A DNA stretch of 64,000 nt from contig NZ_JAAWWD010000003.1 in NCBI RefSeq assembly GCF_021404545.1, positions 124,001 to 188,000 of the forward strand, read 5' to 3'. This DNA comes from Aestuariivita sp. (GTDB lineage: Bacteria > Pseudomonadota > Alphaproteobacteria > Rhodobacterales > Rhodobacteraceae). Positions within the stretch are counted from its first letter, which is position 1. Every line of letters begins with the position of its first letter. Position numbers and translations under genes: made by a program. Below the pieces are notes generated by a model. That model saw only the letters and a program-made list of their open reading frames with translations, made no database searches and was not told the DNA's origin. Of this stretch, positions 33,813-42,756 are shown piece after piece.

Positions 33813-35887
33813 TGGGTCGTGAATTCGGCGATCTGTTTGGCAGTTTGGTCGGCGCGGCGATCATCGTCATCGGTTTGCTGATCCTGGCCGCGATTGTGAC
33901 GCCGCTCTTTCTGCTTGGCATCGCTGTCTATGTTGGCGTGCGCTTGTGGCTTGAAAGCCCGGCCCGGCTCGAACGCCTGGCCAAAACCGAAACGATGCAG
34001 CTCTATAACCACGCGATGTCCGGGCGGGTGCAGTTGAGCGAACCAGAGGTTGAGGCAGCGCTGTCCCGCCACTGGTCAACCGGTACACCAGACGCGCTGC
34101 GCGTACAGCTCTTCGACCTTGGCCGCGCTCTGTTTGAAGCCGAAGGTTTGTCCTCCGACATCCCGCCGCCACCCGAACTTTGCAACACGGTGGAAGGTGG
34201 CCGATATCGCGACCTGCTGGCGCGACAGGGGCGGGCCCGCAATGACCGCCAGATGCTCCTCTCCGCACTGGATGTCATCGGCCAGGCTCTCGCACCCGTG
34301 GCACGGGCTGCGCCGTCGATGGGAGGCGATGTGTTGGTGTCCATCGAACAGTTTTTGACCCCACTCGGGCCGACCATTGACCAGATCGTCAGCCCCTTCT
34401 TTGCCGACACCGGATACAATCATTTCAAAGCGCTGCGCGATCAGCTGGATCGCAACCTGCGCCAGACCCATCGCACCAACCCGATCTACCCCGCCGACTA
34501 CAAAGGCGACGAGGCGGTTGAGACCTACCTCAAGGGGACGCTGCTCACCGAGCTCTTCGCACTGAAGACCCCGTTCGCCATTCCGGACGAGCTGCGCTTT
34601 GAACACATGCACATCGTCGCCGGGAGTGGCCACGGCAAGACCCAGACCTTGCAGCACCTGATTGCCGAAGACCTGCCGGACGTGGCCGAGGGCCGAAAGT
34701 CCGTCGTAGTGATCGACAGCCAGGGTGACCTAATCCGGACCCTCCTTTCGGCCAAGCATCTGCCGCCGGAACAAATTGTCTTGATCGACCCCGAAGACAT
34801 TGCATTCCCGGTCTGTCTCAACCTGTTTTCGGTGGGGATGGAGCGGCTCGATGGCTATTCAGCCCTCGAACGCGAGCGCCTAACCAATTCCATCATTGAG
34901 CTATACGACTTTGTGCTGGGTACACTCCTATCCGCCGGGATGACGGCCAAACAAAGCGTTGTGTTTCGGTACGTCACCCGGCTCATGTTCCACATCCCCG
35001 ACGCCACCATACACACGCTGCAAGACCTGCTGGAGCCAGGCGGTACTGAGAAATACGCTGACTACATTGCCAGGCTTGAAGGCACACCGCGTCGCTTCTT
35101 TGAGACCGAGTTTGATAGCAAAGAGTTCAATGCCACCAAGACACAAGTGCTGCGCCGCCTCTATGGTGTGCTCGAAAACCAGACCTTCGAACGGATGTTC
35201 TCCAACCCGCAATCGAAGTTCGACATGTTCGCCGAGCTCAATGCGGGCAAGTTGATCTTTATCAACACCAGCAAGTCGCTCCTGAAGGAACAAGGCACAG
35301 AGATTTTCGGGCGCTTCTTCATCGCACTTATTGCCCAGGCCGCCCAGGAGCGCGCCACCATCCCGGATTGGAAGCGCTTGCCCGCGCATGTCTATATAGA
35401 CGAGGCGCAGGACTACTTTGACGCCAATATCGGCATCATCCTGAGCCAGGCGCGCAAGTACCGGGTCGGCCTCACCATGGCCCACCAGTTCCTCGGCCAG
35501 CTATCGTCCGGTCTGCCAGACGCCATGGAAGCCAATACCTCCATCAAGCTGGCAGGCGGCGTCTCAGCCAAAGACGCTCGCGCATTGGCTAGCCAAATGA
35601 GCGCCGACGCCGACATGATCCAGCGTCAGCCCAAGGGCACCTTCGCCACTTTCCTGCGCGGGTTGACCAACAAAGCGGTGCCAATTGCCTTCCCATTCTT
35701 CGTTTTGGAAAAGTTCCCGAAGACCACAAAAGAAGACGGTGAAGCTATCGTGCAACACAGCCGAAACGCCTATGCCGAACCATGGCGACCCAAGGCTGAT
35801 CATAGCGAACCAGAGCCAGAAGAGCCGGATATCATCCCGCCAAAAAATGATGGTGATGACCCGGATGGGCTTTCTCCGGAGCTCTGA
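33812..35887 (+). CDS. Membrane-anchored type IV coupling protein-like ATPase (TraM-recognition/TraG)
   Basis: 691 residues. Two N-terminal transmembrane helices (residues about 10-55), a helical region, then the ATPase: Walker A AGSGHGKTQ near 275, VVVIDSQGDLI, Walker B-like VYIDEAQDYF and the TraG C-terminal TMAHQFLGQL. Acidic C-terminal tail (EPEPEEPDIIPP). This is a VirD4-like DNA pump for conjugation. With the next gene it forms the mobilization unit of the island. Confidence 0.85.
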   Translation: MGREFGDLFGSLVGAAIIVIGLLILAAIVTPLFLLGIAVYVGVRLWLESPARLERLAKTETMQLYNHAMSGRVQLSEPEVEAALSRHWSTGTPDALRVQLFDLGRALFEAEGLSSDIPPPPELCNTVEGGRYRDLLARQGRARNDRQMLLSALDVIGQALAPVARAAPSMGGDVLVSIEQFLTPLGPTIDQIVSPFFADTGYNHFKALRDQLDRNLRQTHRTNPIYPADYKGDEAVETYLKGTLLTELFALKTPFAIPDELRFEHMHIVAGSGHGKTQTLQHLIAEDLPDVAEGRKSVVVIDSQGDLIRTLLSAKHLPPEQIVLIDPEDIAFPVCLNLFSVGMERLDGYSALERERLTNSIIELYDFVLGTLLSAGMTAKQSVVFRYVTRLMFHIPDATIHTLQDLLEPGGTEKYADYIARLEGTPRRFFETEFDSKEFNATKTQVLRRLYGVLENQTFERMFSNPQSKFDMFAELNAGKLIFINTSKSLLKEQGTEIFGRFFIALIAQAAQERATIPDWKRLPAHVYIDEAQDYFDANIGIILSQARKYRVGLTMAHQFLGQLSSGLPDAMEANTSIKLAGGVSAKDARALASQMSADADMIQRQPKGTFATFLRGLTNKAVPIAFPFFVLEKFPKTTKEDGEAIVQHSRNAYAEPWRPKADHSEPEPEEPDIIPPKNDGDDPDGLSPEL

Positions 35888-35907
35888 TTTCCGCGACACT
35901 GCGGGCC

Positions 35908-36717
35908 ATGACCCGTTCCAAAGCCAAAGTCTCTGCCGACCTGCGTCCGACACCGCGAGAACTGCGTTGGATGGCTCATATTGACCGTCACGGGCCCCAG
36001 AGCAGCGAATTTCTGTATGAGTTGACCCGCGTCACGCATCGGTGCAAAGACACATCGCTACGACGCCTGCAGACCTTGCGTGAGGCTGGATACCTCTGTT
36101 TGCCCAAGCAGCAAGATCAGATAGCCAAAGCGGACTTCAATCCCTACGTATACGACCTGACCGCCAAGGGCTTTGAGTACCTGTCATATCACCAAATCCT
36201 TGAACGCCACACCCGCCCCACCGGGCATTGGTGGCACGCGTTTTGGGTATCGAGTGTCTCCAGCGCGATTGAGATCAACGCTAGACGCGCAGGCTTGCAG
36301 TACATTCCTGCCGCCCGCATTCTGGCGATCAAAGATGTACTCATGCCCATTCCACTGAAGAAAGGCACACTTATCCCCGACCAGCTCTTTGCTATCAAAT
36401 ACCCAGGTGGGTATCTCGCCTTTGCGCTTGAAGTGGATCGAGGCACTGAGCCAGTTCGATCAACTTCGGCCAGGAAGTCCTTGGCCCGGTCTGCTCAGCT
36501 ATACCGCGAGGTCTTGAACGAGAAGCTGCATCAGCGGCACTATGGGCTGAAGAGCAATCTGAAGGTGGTGTGGGTGTTTATGAGTGAGGCTCGAGAAAGG
36601 CAATTTCAGGAACTCTCCACAACTAGCACTAAACTCGCGACGACTTCTGTGGCTGGTCTGGCGTTCCCAACACTAGCCACTGTGCAAGCTGCTTCAAAAG
36701 ACCTACTTCAATTCTAG
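35908..36717 (+). CDS. Replication-relaxation family protein (Replic_Relax)
   Basis: 269 residues. N-terminal winged-helix (TPRELRWMAHIDRHG then TSLRRLQTLREAGYL) and the C-terminal nuclease-like half of PF13814-type proteins (DQLFAIKYPGGYLAFALEVDRGTE with acidic residues). Family members are plasmid/ICE DNA-relaxation or mobilization factors and usually sit beside a VirD4-like gene, as here (20 bp). It may be the relaxase equivalent. Overlaps the 3' end of the opposite GIY-YIG gene by 4 bp. Confidence 0.75.
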   Translation: MTRSKAKVSADLRPTPRELRWMAHIDRHGPQSSEFLYELTRVTHRCKDTSLRRLQTLREAGYLCLPKQQDQIAKADFNPYVYDLTAKGFEYLSYHQILERHTRPTGHWWHAFWVSSVSSAIEINARRAGLQYIPAARILAIKDVLMPIPLKKGTLIPDQLFAIKYPGGYLAFALEVDRGTEPVRSTSARKSLARSAQLYREVLNEKLHQRHYGLKSNLKVVWVFMSEARERQFQELSTTSTKLATTSVAGLAFPTLATVQAASKDLLQF

Positions 36718-38024
36718 CTCCTATTGCTTTCCGGCCAATACTTATTGGACTGCAGGTATTCCAATGACTCGGCTTTTTCAGAAAATTCAAGCAAGCTGCC
36801 CACTTTTTCAATAAGGACTTCCCGAACTTCGCTGGGTTTCGCAAAGAAGAACTCTTTTCTGCTGTTCACCATGTTCACCGCCCGGTCGCGAAAATGGGTG
36901 TGCAGCTCATTCTCAAGGGTCACCGCGTCTTCTGAGAAAAACAGTGCATGTACGTCGAATCTGAAGGGTACAGATGCACCTCCGAGTTCGGTTATTCGAT
37001 CGTTCGGTTCGAGCCTTCTGGTGAGCCCAATCTTCACAACATTCTCACCAAAGGCACCACGGTTTGATATCACATAGACGTACCCGGATCTGATATTGGC
37101 AAGCCGGTAGTCATTCTGCAGAATCGCCTCATTCAGCTCATCCAAGTTTGCTTCCAAATCAGGGTTCCGCTCACCTTTTTGAGAAAGCGCCGCAATCGCG
37201 TTCTCCAAGTGCAGCTTCTCCTTGAGCAAACGGTCCCTTTCCGCAGCAAACTCTTTCTCAATCCGCTTCTCTTCGCGAATACGCGCGCGATTTTCCCTCT
37301 CACGTTCTCTTTCTTCGCGTTTCTTCATCAACCAATCAGCAGTGAGTTCAAGCTCTTGCAGCCGCAGATCATGGTACTGTTCGCTGATCTGCATCTCCAT
37401 GATCGCACCCAGTTTTGCTATTGCTTTACGAGAGGCTTCCAGTCGTTTTTTTGCGGTCTGAATGTTGCCTGCGCGTAACGTACGAACACAATTGTCGCAC
37501 TCTGCGTTGTATGCGCGAAGCATCAACTTTCCCAGGTCTCGTGACAGTTTCCGTCCTCTAGCTAGGGAATTTTCAAAAGTGAATGAGCTGGAGGCCCGAA
37601 TTGCGCGAGAATTCTTAACCAATGAAGCAACTTCCGTTTCGATCTCACTAAGCTTGTGTTTGTACGCAGCCGCGTTCTCCAGCGGATGATGGTAACGGTA
37701 TATTCCAATGCTCTGCAGAATTTGATCGTCGTCAAGAGGAACCACTTCTTCAGACGTTGGGCTTTGGGCGAGTTGCTCTTTGAGGGCCGCAATCTCCGCT
37801 TTGAGCGCGTCTGGATCATCCGAAAGTGAGTCCGGTGTCTCGTGCTCTTCCTCAAGGAGCTCTGCTGTATCGGCTGCGTCAGTCGTATCCGATACCCAGA
37901 GATCCCATCCTTCAGGCATGGGTGGCCAATTTGGATCAGGTGACCAACCAGCAGGAGGTCTCCAGCGCGGTGGCGGTTTCGGCCATCCTGGAGGCGGGTT
38001 GAACTTCTTGCCAGTAGTGCTCAT
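36714..38024 (-). CDS. GIY-YIG (T5orf172/MUG113) nuclease with coiled coil and Pro/Trp-rich head
   Basis: 436 residues. The head is Pro/Trp-rich (PPPGWPKPPPRWRPPAGW). A DUF4041-like coiled coil spans about 60-310 (a dense KKREERERERENRARIREE stretch). The C-terminal T5orf172 domain has YVYVISN, KIGLTRR, and LHTHFRDRAVN ... KEFF. DUF4041-T5orf172 proteins recur in defence islands; nuclease activity on DNA is the likely effector. It overlaps the upstream coiled-coil gene by ATGA. Confidence 0.75.
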   Translation of the reverse strand: MSTTGKKFNPPPGWPKPPPRWRPPAGWSPDPNWPPMPEGWDLWVSDTTDAADTAELLEEEHETPDSLSDDPDALKAEIAALKEQLAQSPTSEEVVPLDDDQILQSIGIYRYHHPLENAAAYKHKLSEIETEVASLVKNSRAIRASSSFTFENSLARGRKLSRDLGKLMLRAYNAECDNCVRTLRAGNIQTAKKRLEASRKAIAKLGAIMEMQISEQYHDLRLQELELTADWLMKKREERERERENRARIREEKRIEKEFAAERDRLLKEKLHLENAIAALSQKGERNPDLEANLDELNEAILQNDYRLANIRSGYVYVISNRGAFGENVVKIGLTRRLEPNDRITELGGASVPFRFDVHALFFSEDAVTLENELHTHFRDRAVNMVNSRKEFFFAKPSEVREVLIEKVGSLLEFSEKAESLEYLQSNKYWPESNRS

Positions 38025-39253
38025 GATTTTCGAACACCAAGCACATCAACTGCTACCAAGTTTACTGGGTCTTTAGATATCGCAGCGCCCAAGTGCTTCA
38101 AAGTCGCCAGTGGGACCACTCCGGCCAAGTCAAACTCCATGAACGACTTTCTTTCCGCACTGACGCCTACGAACGGTAGGAAGCCACTCTTGCCAGTGGC
38201 GGGGTCATTTTCATCTGACCCGACTTCAAGGGCGATTGTTCTGATCAACCCCCGCCGGTCTGCTTCAAACACCTCGTGCAGGGACCGGATCGCAACCTGG
38301 TAGAGCGCACGCCCATAGCGGTCCTTAAACTCCGTTTTGGAGAGCGGTAATTCTCGAATCTCGTCTGAAGTCTTTACGTATTTGTACGCTTTGATCGCAG
38401 GAAAGTCTGCTGGTGCAGGGATTGACACTTTCATCTGCAATTCAGCAGTTTCAGCAACAAATGTGAAAATATGCGATACCGAAAAATGATCCGGATAGCT
38501 TGAGTTTTCAACCACCATGGCAATGTACTCTTGAACCGCCTCAACATCGCCGTACGCTAGGTTTGATATAAATTGGTCGATTTTTTGATTGTGCTCTTCA
38601 ATAGCTAAGCGGAACCGCTCTTTCTCTTTCTTTAGCTGTTCCAGACGGTTGGCCTCTGCCACCTCGAATGCAGCGAACTGGGTCTCGTATTTGGATTGAT
38701 TGGCAGCGATCATGTGTTCCCACTCCTTGATCGCGAGCTCATGTTCTTTTTTGGCTTCACCAACAGCGGCTATCAGCTTTTTCTTCTTACCGAAAAATCC
38801 TCTGGGTTTTGGAGGCTCCACGTACGCTGGTTTATCAGGGAGCCTTGGTTTTTTGGGTTCATTAGATGGAACCTCTAGTTCCGGCATGTCGAATGGCGTT
38901 GTCTTTTCAGAGAGACGCAACAGCTCCAAATCAACATAGTCATCGACTTCAAGCGTGGCCTCAAGCAGCCCATCTATTTCTTCAAAAGTGTCTTCGATCT
39001 GAGCGTTTAAGCTAGCGACTTTCGCCATTTGAGTGTCAACGTGGGCGGCCTTTAGCGCCTTCTCGTGCGCTTTCCGTTCGCGTTCGTCGGCAATCGCCAT
39101 CCTCCTCAAGCTGGCTTCATGAGCTTTGGCGGCACGCTCACGCTCCCTTATGGCAGCTTTTTCATCGCGCAAAGCAGCCTTTGCTTGCCGAACTCTCTCT
39201 CGTTCAGCGGCCTTGATTGCTTTCATTGTGGCATTAAGGAAGCTCTTCGCCAT
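38021..39253 (-). CDS. Coiled-coil protein, partner of the GIY-YIG nuclease
   Basis: 410 residues. Long charged coiled coil (residues 10-90 and 150-240), a Pro-rich linker, and a globular C-terminal domain (VSIPAPADFPAIKAYKYVKTSDEI, EFKDRYGRALYQVAIRSLHEVFEAD) reminiscent of restriction-system accessory proteins. ATG 39253 fits the coiled-coil start. Promoter upstream around 39260-39400. Probably senses or loads the nuclease. Confidence 0.6.
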   Translation of the reverse strand: MAKSFLNATMKAIKAAERERVRQAKAALRDEKAAIRERERAAKAHEASLRRMAIADERERKAHEKALKAAHVDTQMAKVASLNAQIEDTFEEIDGLLEATLEVDDYVDLELLRLSEKTTPFDMPELEVPSNEPKKPRLPDKPAYVEPPKPRGFFGKKKKLIAAVGEAKKEHELAIKEWEHMIAANQSKYETQFAAFEVAEANRLEQLKKEKERFRLAIEEHNQKIDQFISNLAYGDVEAVQEYIAMVVENSSYPDHFSVSHIFTFVAETAELQMKVSIPAPADFPAIKAYKYVKTSDEIRELPLSKTEFKDRYGRALYQVAIRSLHEVFEADRRGLIRTIALEVGSDENDPATGKSGFLPFVGVSAERKSFMEFDLAGVVPLATLKHLGAAISKDPVNLVAVDVLGVRKS

Positions 39254-39410
39254 TAAGCGTACTCCGACACGATATTCAATCAATGATAGAGACTTATCGT
39301 GCCGTCCTGTAAGCGTTTTGTCCACAGGGTGAGGAATTGAATCGCTGCGAACAAGGAAGCTGCAGTAGCGCAAGTTGCTCAGTTTTAAATTTGGCCAATG
39401 GCCTCAAATT

Positions 39411-39441
39411 GGGTGACCGGATAGTGCACATCCGGCCACCC
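39411..39441 (-). terminator. Hairpin after the AlpA-like gene
   Basis: GGGTGACCGGAT / ATCCGGCCACCC stem with one mismatch and a 7-nt loop, 30 bp past the stop of the AlpA-like gene on the minus strand; T-run is weak. Confidence 0.6.
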
Positions 39442-39472
39442 AGCTCCTGAGATCAGGAGTGTCGGTTTGGTC

Positions 39473-39649
39473 CTATCGGCGCGACAGGCGCTCTTCGAGC
39501 CATTCGAGTACCTCACTCTCAACCCAGCCCACCCGGTTCGGGCCCAGCGGTACCCGCTTGGGGAATTGGCCTGCCTTCTCCAGCCGGGCTATGTGTTGGG
39601 GTGAGTACAGGACAAGCTCCTTCACCTGACGCTTTGAAAGTATCCTCAT
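39473..39649 (-). CDS. AlpA-family excisionase/regulator
   Basis: 58 residues, MerR-like helix-turn-helix (ILSKRQVKELVLYSPQHIARLEKAG, FPKRVPLGPNRVGWVESEV). AlpA proteins direct excision of P4-type elements and activate integrase genes. It sits 480 bp from the island integrase and matches it in strand. ATG 39649 chosen at the domain start. Confidence 0.85.
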   Translation of the reverse strand: MRILSKRQVKELVLYSPQHIARLEKAGQFPKRVPLGPNRVGWVESEVLEWLEERLSRR

Positions 39650-39762
39650 CACGATCTCTCCATGATTGAAGAGCATCGCGATGCTCGGGTTTCGACAAGC
39701 CTCCCGAGAGGATTGCAGGTTAGGCTGATGATGAAATCGCTGGCAAGAGTTTCTGCTGCGTT

Positions 39763-40038
39763 TTAGGATGCGAATTCCGCCGGGTTCGCAACCTGGTACT
39801 CCTGCGCGCTCTGAAGATCAGCGTCATTAGGATATGGAAACCGGCACCGGTTGTCGTCATATCGTGGATGATCCGGCTCCTGGTAGTAATAATTGTCGGC
39901 TATGTGATGCAGCCCGTCGGTGAATTGGTCTTGTGTTAAATCTTCGTCGACTAGCTCGATTAGGTCTTGCAAAGCGCGGTCCGGCAAGCAGGTCTTCCGT
40001 TGGAGGTACTCTACGTATGGTGTGATAGTCATATACAT
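39763..40038 (-). CDS. Hypothetical protein beside the island integrase
   Basis: About 91 residues, acidic, with a Tyr-rich patch (DNYYYQEPDHPRYDD). I start it at ATG 40038 because the longer frame up to 40134 overlaps the integrase end with little support. No family known. Confidence 0.45.
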   Translation of the reverse strand: MYMTITPYVEYLQRKTCLPDRALQDLIELVDEDLTQDQFTDGLHHIADNYYYQEPDHPRYDDNRCRFPYPNDADLQSAQEYQVANPAEFAS

Positions 40039-40130
40039 TGAATCTATACGAAAAACGCCAAATAGTCGAATCTCATTCCGAGTCACGAAACAGAATCTGT
40101 CAAGAGTCAAACCAAGCGGCCAATGCCTGG

Positions 40131-41258
40131 TCACCCGGACCCAACTACGTTGTTGATGTAGTTATCGTAACCGACCATCGCGGCCTGCATCTCTTCAAAG
40201 TACGAGTGTCGGTTGTACACAGCCGCCACGCCGCTGATTGTCCCCGATACATGGTTCAGCAGCTTTTCGGTCACATGGATTGGTGTGCCAATCTTGGCGT
40301 GGATCGTTGCGAAGGTACGCCTGAGGTCATGTAGGGTGTACGGCCCGACCTCTTCCAGTCCTTCGTCAAAGCGGGCTTTGTGCCACGCAAATGTTGTGAA
40401 CGGTTTTTCAAAGTTGGTTGCCGCTGGGAACAGCAAGTCACCGGTATCTGGCAGCGCATCGATTTCCGCTTGGGCCTTAGGCGACAAAGGAAATCTGTGC
40501 TCTCGCTTGTTCTTTGCAAATCCTTCAGGAAACGTCGCCGAGCCGTCGATGATCCAGGAGCGGCGCATTTGCCCAACTTCCGTCCGGCGTTGGCCTGTGA
40601 GAATCAGAAGCATGAGTAGTGGTCCGAACGGAAAAGGTGTTTCTTCTGCCCGTCGATAGATTTGTCGTAACTCACCGTCGGTCAACACCCGGTTACGCTC
40701 ATGGGTCTTTTGCTTCATCGGCGGTACGACCGAGTGCTCAATGAGACCGTGTCGCACGCACCAGTTCATCATCGTCCTGATCGCGACAAAGGCATGTGAC
40801 TGTTCAGATGGGGTGGCGGACAGTCCAAAAATCACTTTCATGACCTGTTTGCGCTCAACGGACTGTATATCACCAACAAAGTTGAAGTGTCGGTCCAGTA
40901 GGCGCTTGTAGTCATTGTAGGTGCGGGGCTTGTTTCGGCGCGCGCTGTCTTCGAGGAAGCGCACTTTCGCCTCAGCGAACGAAATCGGCGCCGCGCTTAA
41001 AGGAAGCTGTCCATCTGCCTCTAGCCCACTTGCCGCTAGCAATTGCCTCGCTTGTTTTCGCGCATCAGCCAGAGACAGGCCTGGGTATCTACCCAACGTC
41101 TTGCGGCGGCGCTTCTCACCGAGCAGCACGATATATGACTTGCTGCGCGTCGAACATCGCACACCAAAGTTAGGCGTCAACTCATCCCAGTATGTTACCT
41201 GTCCACTCTCAGACAACGGCAGCTTTCGTACGGCTAGGTCGGTTAGGCGGGTACGCAT
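40131..41258 (-). CDS. Tyrosine integrase of the tRNA-Cys island
   Basis: 375 residues, P4-type. N-terminal DUF4102 arm-binding domain (LTDLAVRKLPLSESGQVTYWD), SAM-like core-binding region, then the catalytic set: Arg in LTGQRRTEVGQM, HxLRR in LHDLRRTFATI, His in LLNHVSG and Tyr in VYNRHSYFEEM. It lies 138 bp from the right tRNA-Cys repeat, which is normal int-attP spacing, so it most likely inserted this island. Confidence 0.93.
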   Translation of the reverse strand: MRTRLTDLAVRKLPLSESGQVTYWDELTPNFGVRCSTRSKSYIVLLGEKRRRKTLGRYPGLSLADARKQARQLLAASGLEADGQLPLSAAPISFAEAKVRFLEDSARRNKPRTYNDYKRLLDRHFNFVGDIQSVERKQVMKVIFGLSATPSEQSHAFVAIRTMMNWCVRHGLIEHSVVPPMKQKTHERNRVLTDGELRQIYRRAEETPFPFGPLLMLLILTGQRRTEVGQMRRSWIIDGSATFPEGFAKNKREHRFPLSPKAQAEIDALPDTGDLLFPAATNFEKPFTTFAWHKARFDEGLEEVGPYTLHDLRRTFATIHAKIGTPIHVTEKLLNHVSGTISGVAAVYNRHSYFEEMQAAMVGYDNYINNVVGSG

Positions 41259-41396
41259 CTTAGGCTCATTTTAGGCTCAGAAATCACAGGCGTATGGACG
41301 TTCTTCTATGTTCAACCATACACCGATTTCGCCCATATTTCCATAACTTTCATGCATTTAAGGGGCATTATGTTCAGCTATGACAGAGATACCGTA

Positions 41397-41444
41397 CGGA
41401 TTGCAAATCCGTGTACACCGGTTCGATTCCGGTACTCGCCTCCA
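41397..41444 (+). repeat. Attachment-site direct repeat, right copy (attR)
   Basis: Exact 48-bp match to 9012-9059. Only the 3' half of tRNA-Cys is present, so it is not a working tRNA. A second integrase (41526-42545) begins 81 bp to its right, so this site may also bound the next element. Confidence 0.93.
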
Positions 41445-41525
41445 TATTTTTCAATGGGTTAGCCCACTTACCTTTGCCAGGGGTATCAACGTGGGTATCA
41501 GTTTCCCGTTCTGTGCTTGTTCTGT

Positions 41526-42545
41526 TCATTTGCGCTTTGCCGCAGCTTGACGTGCTCGCATGATCTGTCTCGCCTCCCCCGCATACTTGATAATCATCGC
41601 TTTCGACGTGTGACCGCTGTAACTGGCGATCTCGTCATCGGTGCATCCAGCCCACGCCAATTCCATCACACCGCGATAGCGCAGGGCGTGTTGATCGAAG
41701 GCCATCAGCCCCAGCCGTTTACGTTCGCGCACCATGACGCGCGCCATCGCGTGATAGTCCATCGCCGAGCCATCGGCCCGCGTCAGGATGTGCCGCGACG
41801 GGTGCGGTGCGAAGGCGAAATCAGCCTTGGCACGGTCCAGCGCGGCTTTGAGCGCCTTGGTGCAAGGAAGGTGCAGCGGCGTATCGGTCTTGTTCTGGCG
41901 CAGCTTGAGGGTTTCCCCGTCATAATCGCCCCATTGGAAGTCAACCCAATCGCCGGGGCGCTGGACACTGCCCACGCCAATCTCAAAGATCAGCAGCGGC
42001 AGTGCATCGCCTTCGGCGCGCATCTTGTCCACCGCCCAATTCGCCCAGGGCAAGTGTGGTTTCTGCCGAGCCTTTGGCACCTTGAGCGGCTCAATATCAA
42101 TCGCCGGGTTATCCTTGCGCCACCGCTTGCGGATCGCCAGTTTGGACAACATGCTGATCGCGGTCGGGATGTAGTTGGCAAACCGGACGCGGTGCCGATT
42201 CTTTTCCATCGCATCGTAAATGTCGGCTTGAGTAAGCCGCGCCACGTCCGCATGACCAATCTTGTCCTTGAGGTATTCAAAGACAGGCTCAAGGTCTTTG
42301 CGGTAGCGTGGCGAGAAATTGGCCCACCTGTCGGTTTCCCGCATGGCCTCGATCAGTGCGCCCCATGAGGTTTTCGCCGCAGCTTTCTTGCCGCTCACGA
42401 TCTCCCAATACTGACGGTCAAATTCGGCGGTGCCTTCGTCCGCCTCGATCCGGCCCAGATAGATCATCTTGCCGTTCATGTACTTGCGGACATACCACCG
42501 GCCAGCCGGATGCTGCCAAAGGAGTTTCTTGCGAGGCGTCACCAT
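41526..42545 (-). CDS. Tyrosine integrase of the satellite-like element
   Basis: 339 residues. Catalytic residues: Arg in GVGSVQRPGDWVDF, HxLR in DQHALRYRGVMEL, His in YSGHTSKAMI, Tyr in IKYAGEARQ. Starts with an arm-binding strand motif (QHPAGRWYVRKYMNGKMIYLG). It overlaps the excisionase-like gene by 7 bp. Located 81 bp from a tRNA-Cys 3' half. Confidence 0.9.
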   Translation of the reverse strand: MVTPRKKLLWQHPAGRWYVRKYMNGKMIYLGRIEADEGTAEFDRQYWEIVSGKKAAAKTSWGALIEAMRETDRWANFSPRYRKDLEPVFEYLKDKIGHADVARLTQADIYDAMEKNRHRVRFANYIPTAISMLSKLAIRKRWRKDNPAIDIEPLKVPKARQKPHLPWANWAVDKMRAEGDALPLLIFEIGVGSVQRPGDWVDFQWGDYDGETLKLRQNKTDTPLHLPCTKALKAALDRAKADFAFAPHPSRHILTRADGSAMDYHAMARVMVRERKRLGLMAFDQHALRYRGVMELAWAGCTDDEIASYSGHTSKAMIIKYAGEARQIMRARQAAAKRK

Positions 42546-42745
42546 TCGATCACCCCGGCACCGTTAGCCAAATCACCAGACGCTATCGCGCGCAGTTGCT
42601 CCACGTCCCAACGCTCGAACCCGCCGATTTCGGCAGGCTTCGGCAAGACACCTTCATCCACCAACGCGCGAAAGTCGGCGGGCTTCATGTCCAGAAGTTT
42701 GGCGGCGCTGCGTTCTGCGACAAAAAGGGGTCTGTGATTAGACAT
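42539..42745 (-). CDS. Excisionase-like small protein
   Basis: 68 residues, HTH-like (FVAERSAAKLLDMKPADFRALVDEGVLPKPAEIGGFERWD), the AlpA/Xis pattern. Overlap with the integrase gene and size support an excisionase role. Confidence 0.75.
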   Translation of the reverse strand: MSNHRPLFVAERSAAKLLDMKPADFRALVDEGVLPKPAEIGGFERWDVEQLRAIASGDLANGAGVIEW

Positions 42746-42756
42746 GGCAAATGCTC

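Larger units (their letters stand above)
9060..41396. mobile_element. Genomic island / integrative mobilizable element in tRNA-Cys (~32.4 kb)
   Basis: Bounded by the 48-bp tRNA-Cys repeats. Its own integrase (40131-41258), an AlpA-like factor (39473-39649) and a mobilization pair (33812-36717) sit near the right end. The cargo is mostly AT-richer than the flanks and includes a metabolic trio, a nested serine-recombinase module, an IS30 copy and four or five candidate defence units. No relaxase with a clear HUH motif and no type IV secretion genes are visible, so transfer would need a helper. The first 300 bp (9060-9365) hold only a TATAGT box at 9343-9348 and a weak ribosome site ahead of the aldolase gene. 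Confidence 0.88.

Noticed and set aside
41397-41444. A second tRNA-Cys gene
   Set aside because: Only the 3' half is present; the acceptor 5' strand and D-arm are missing. It is an attachment-site copy.
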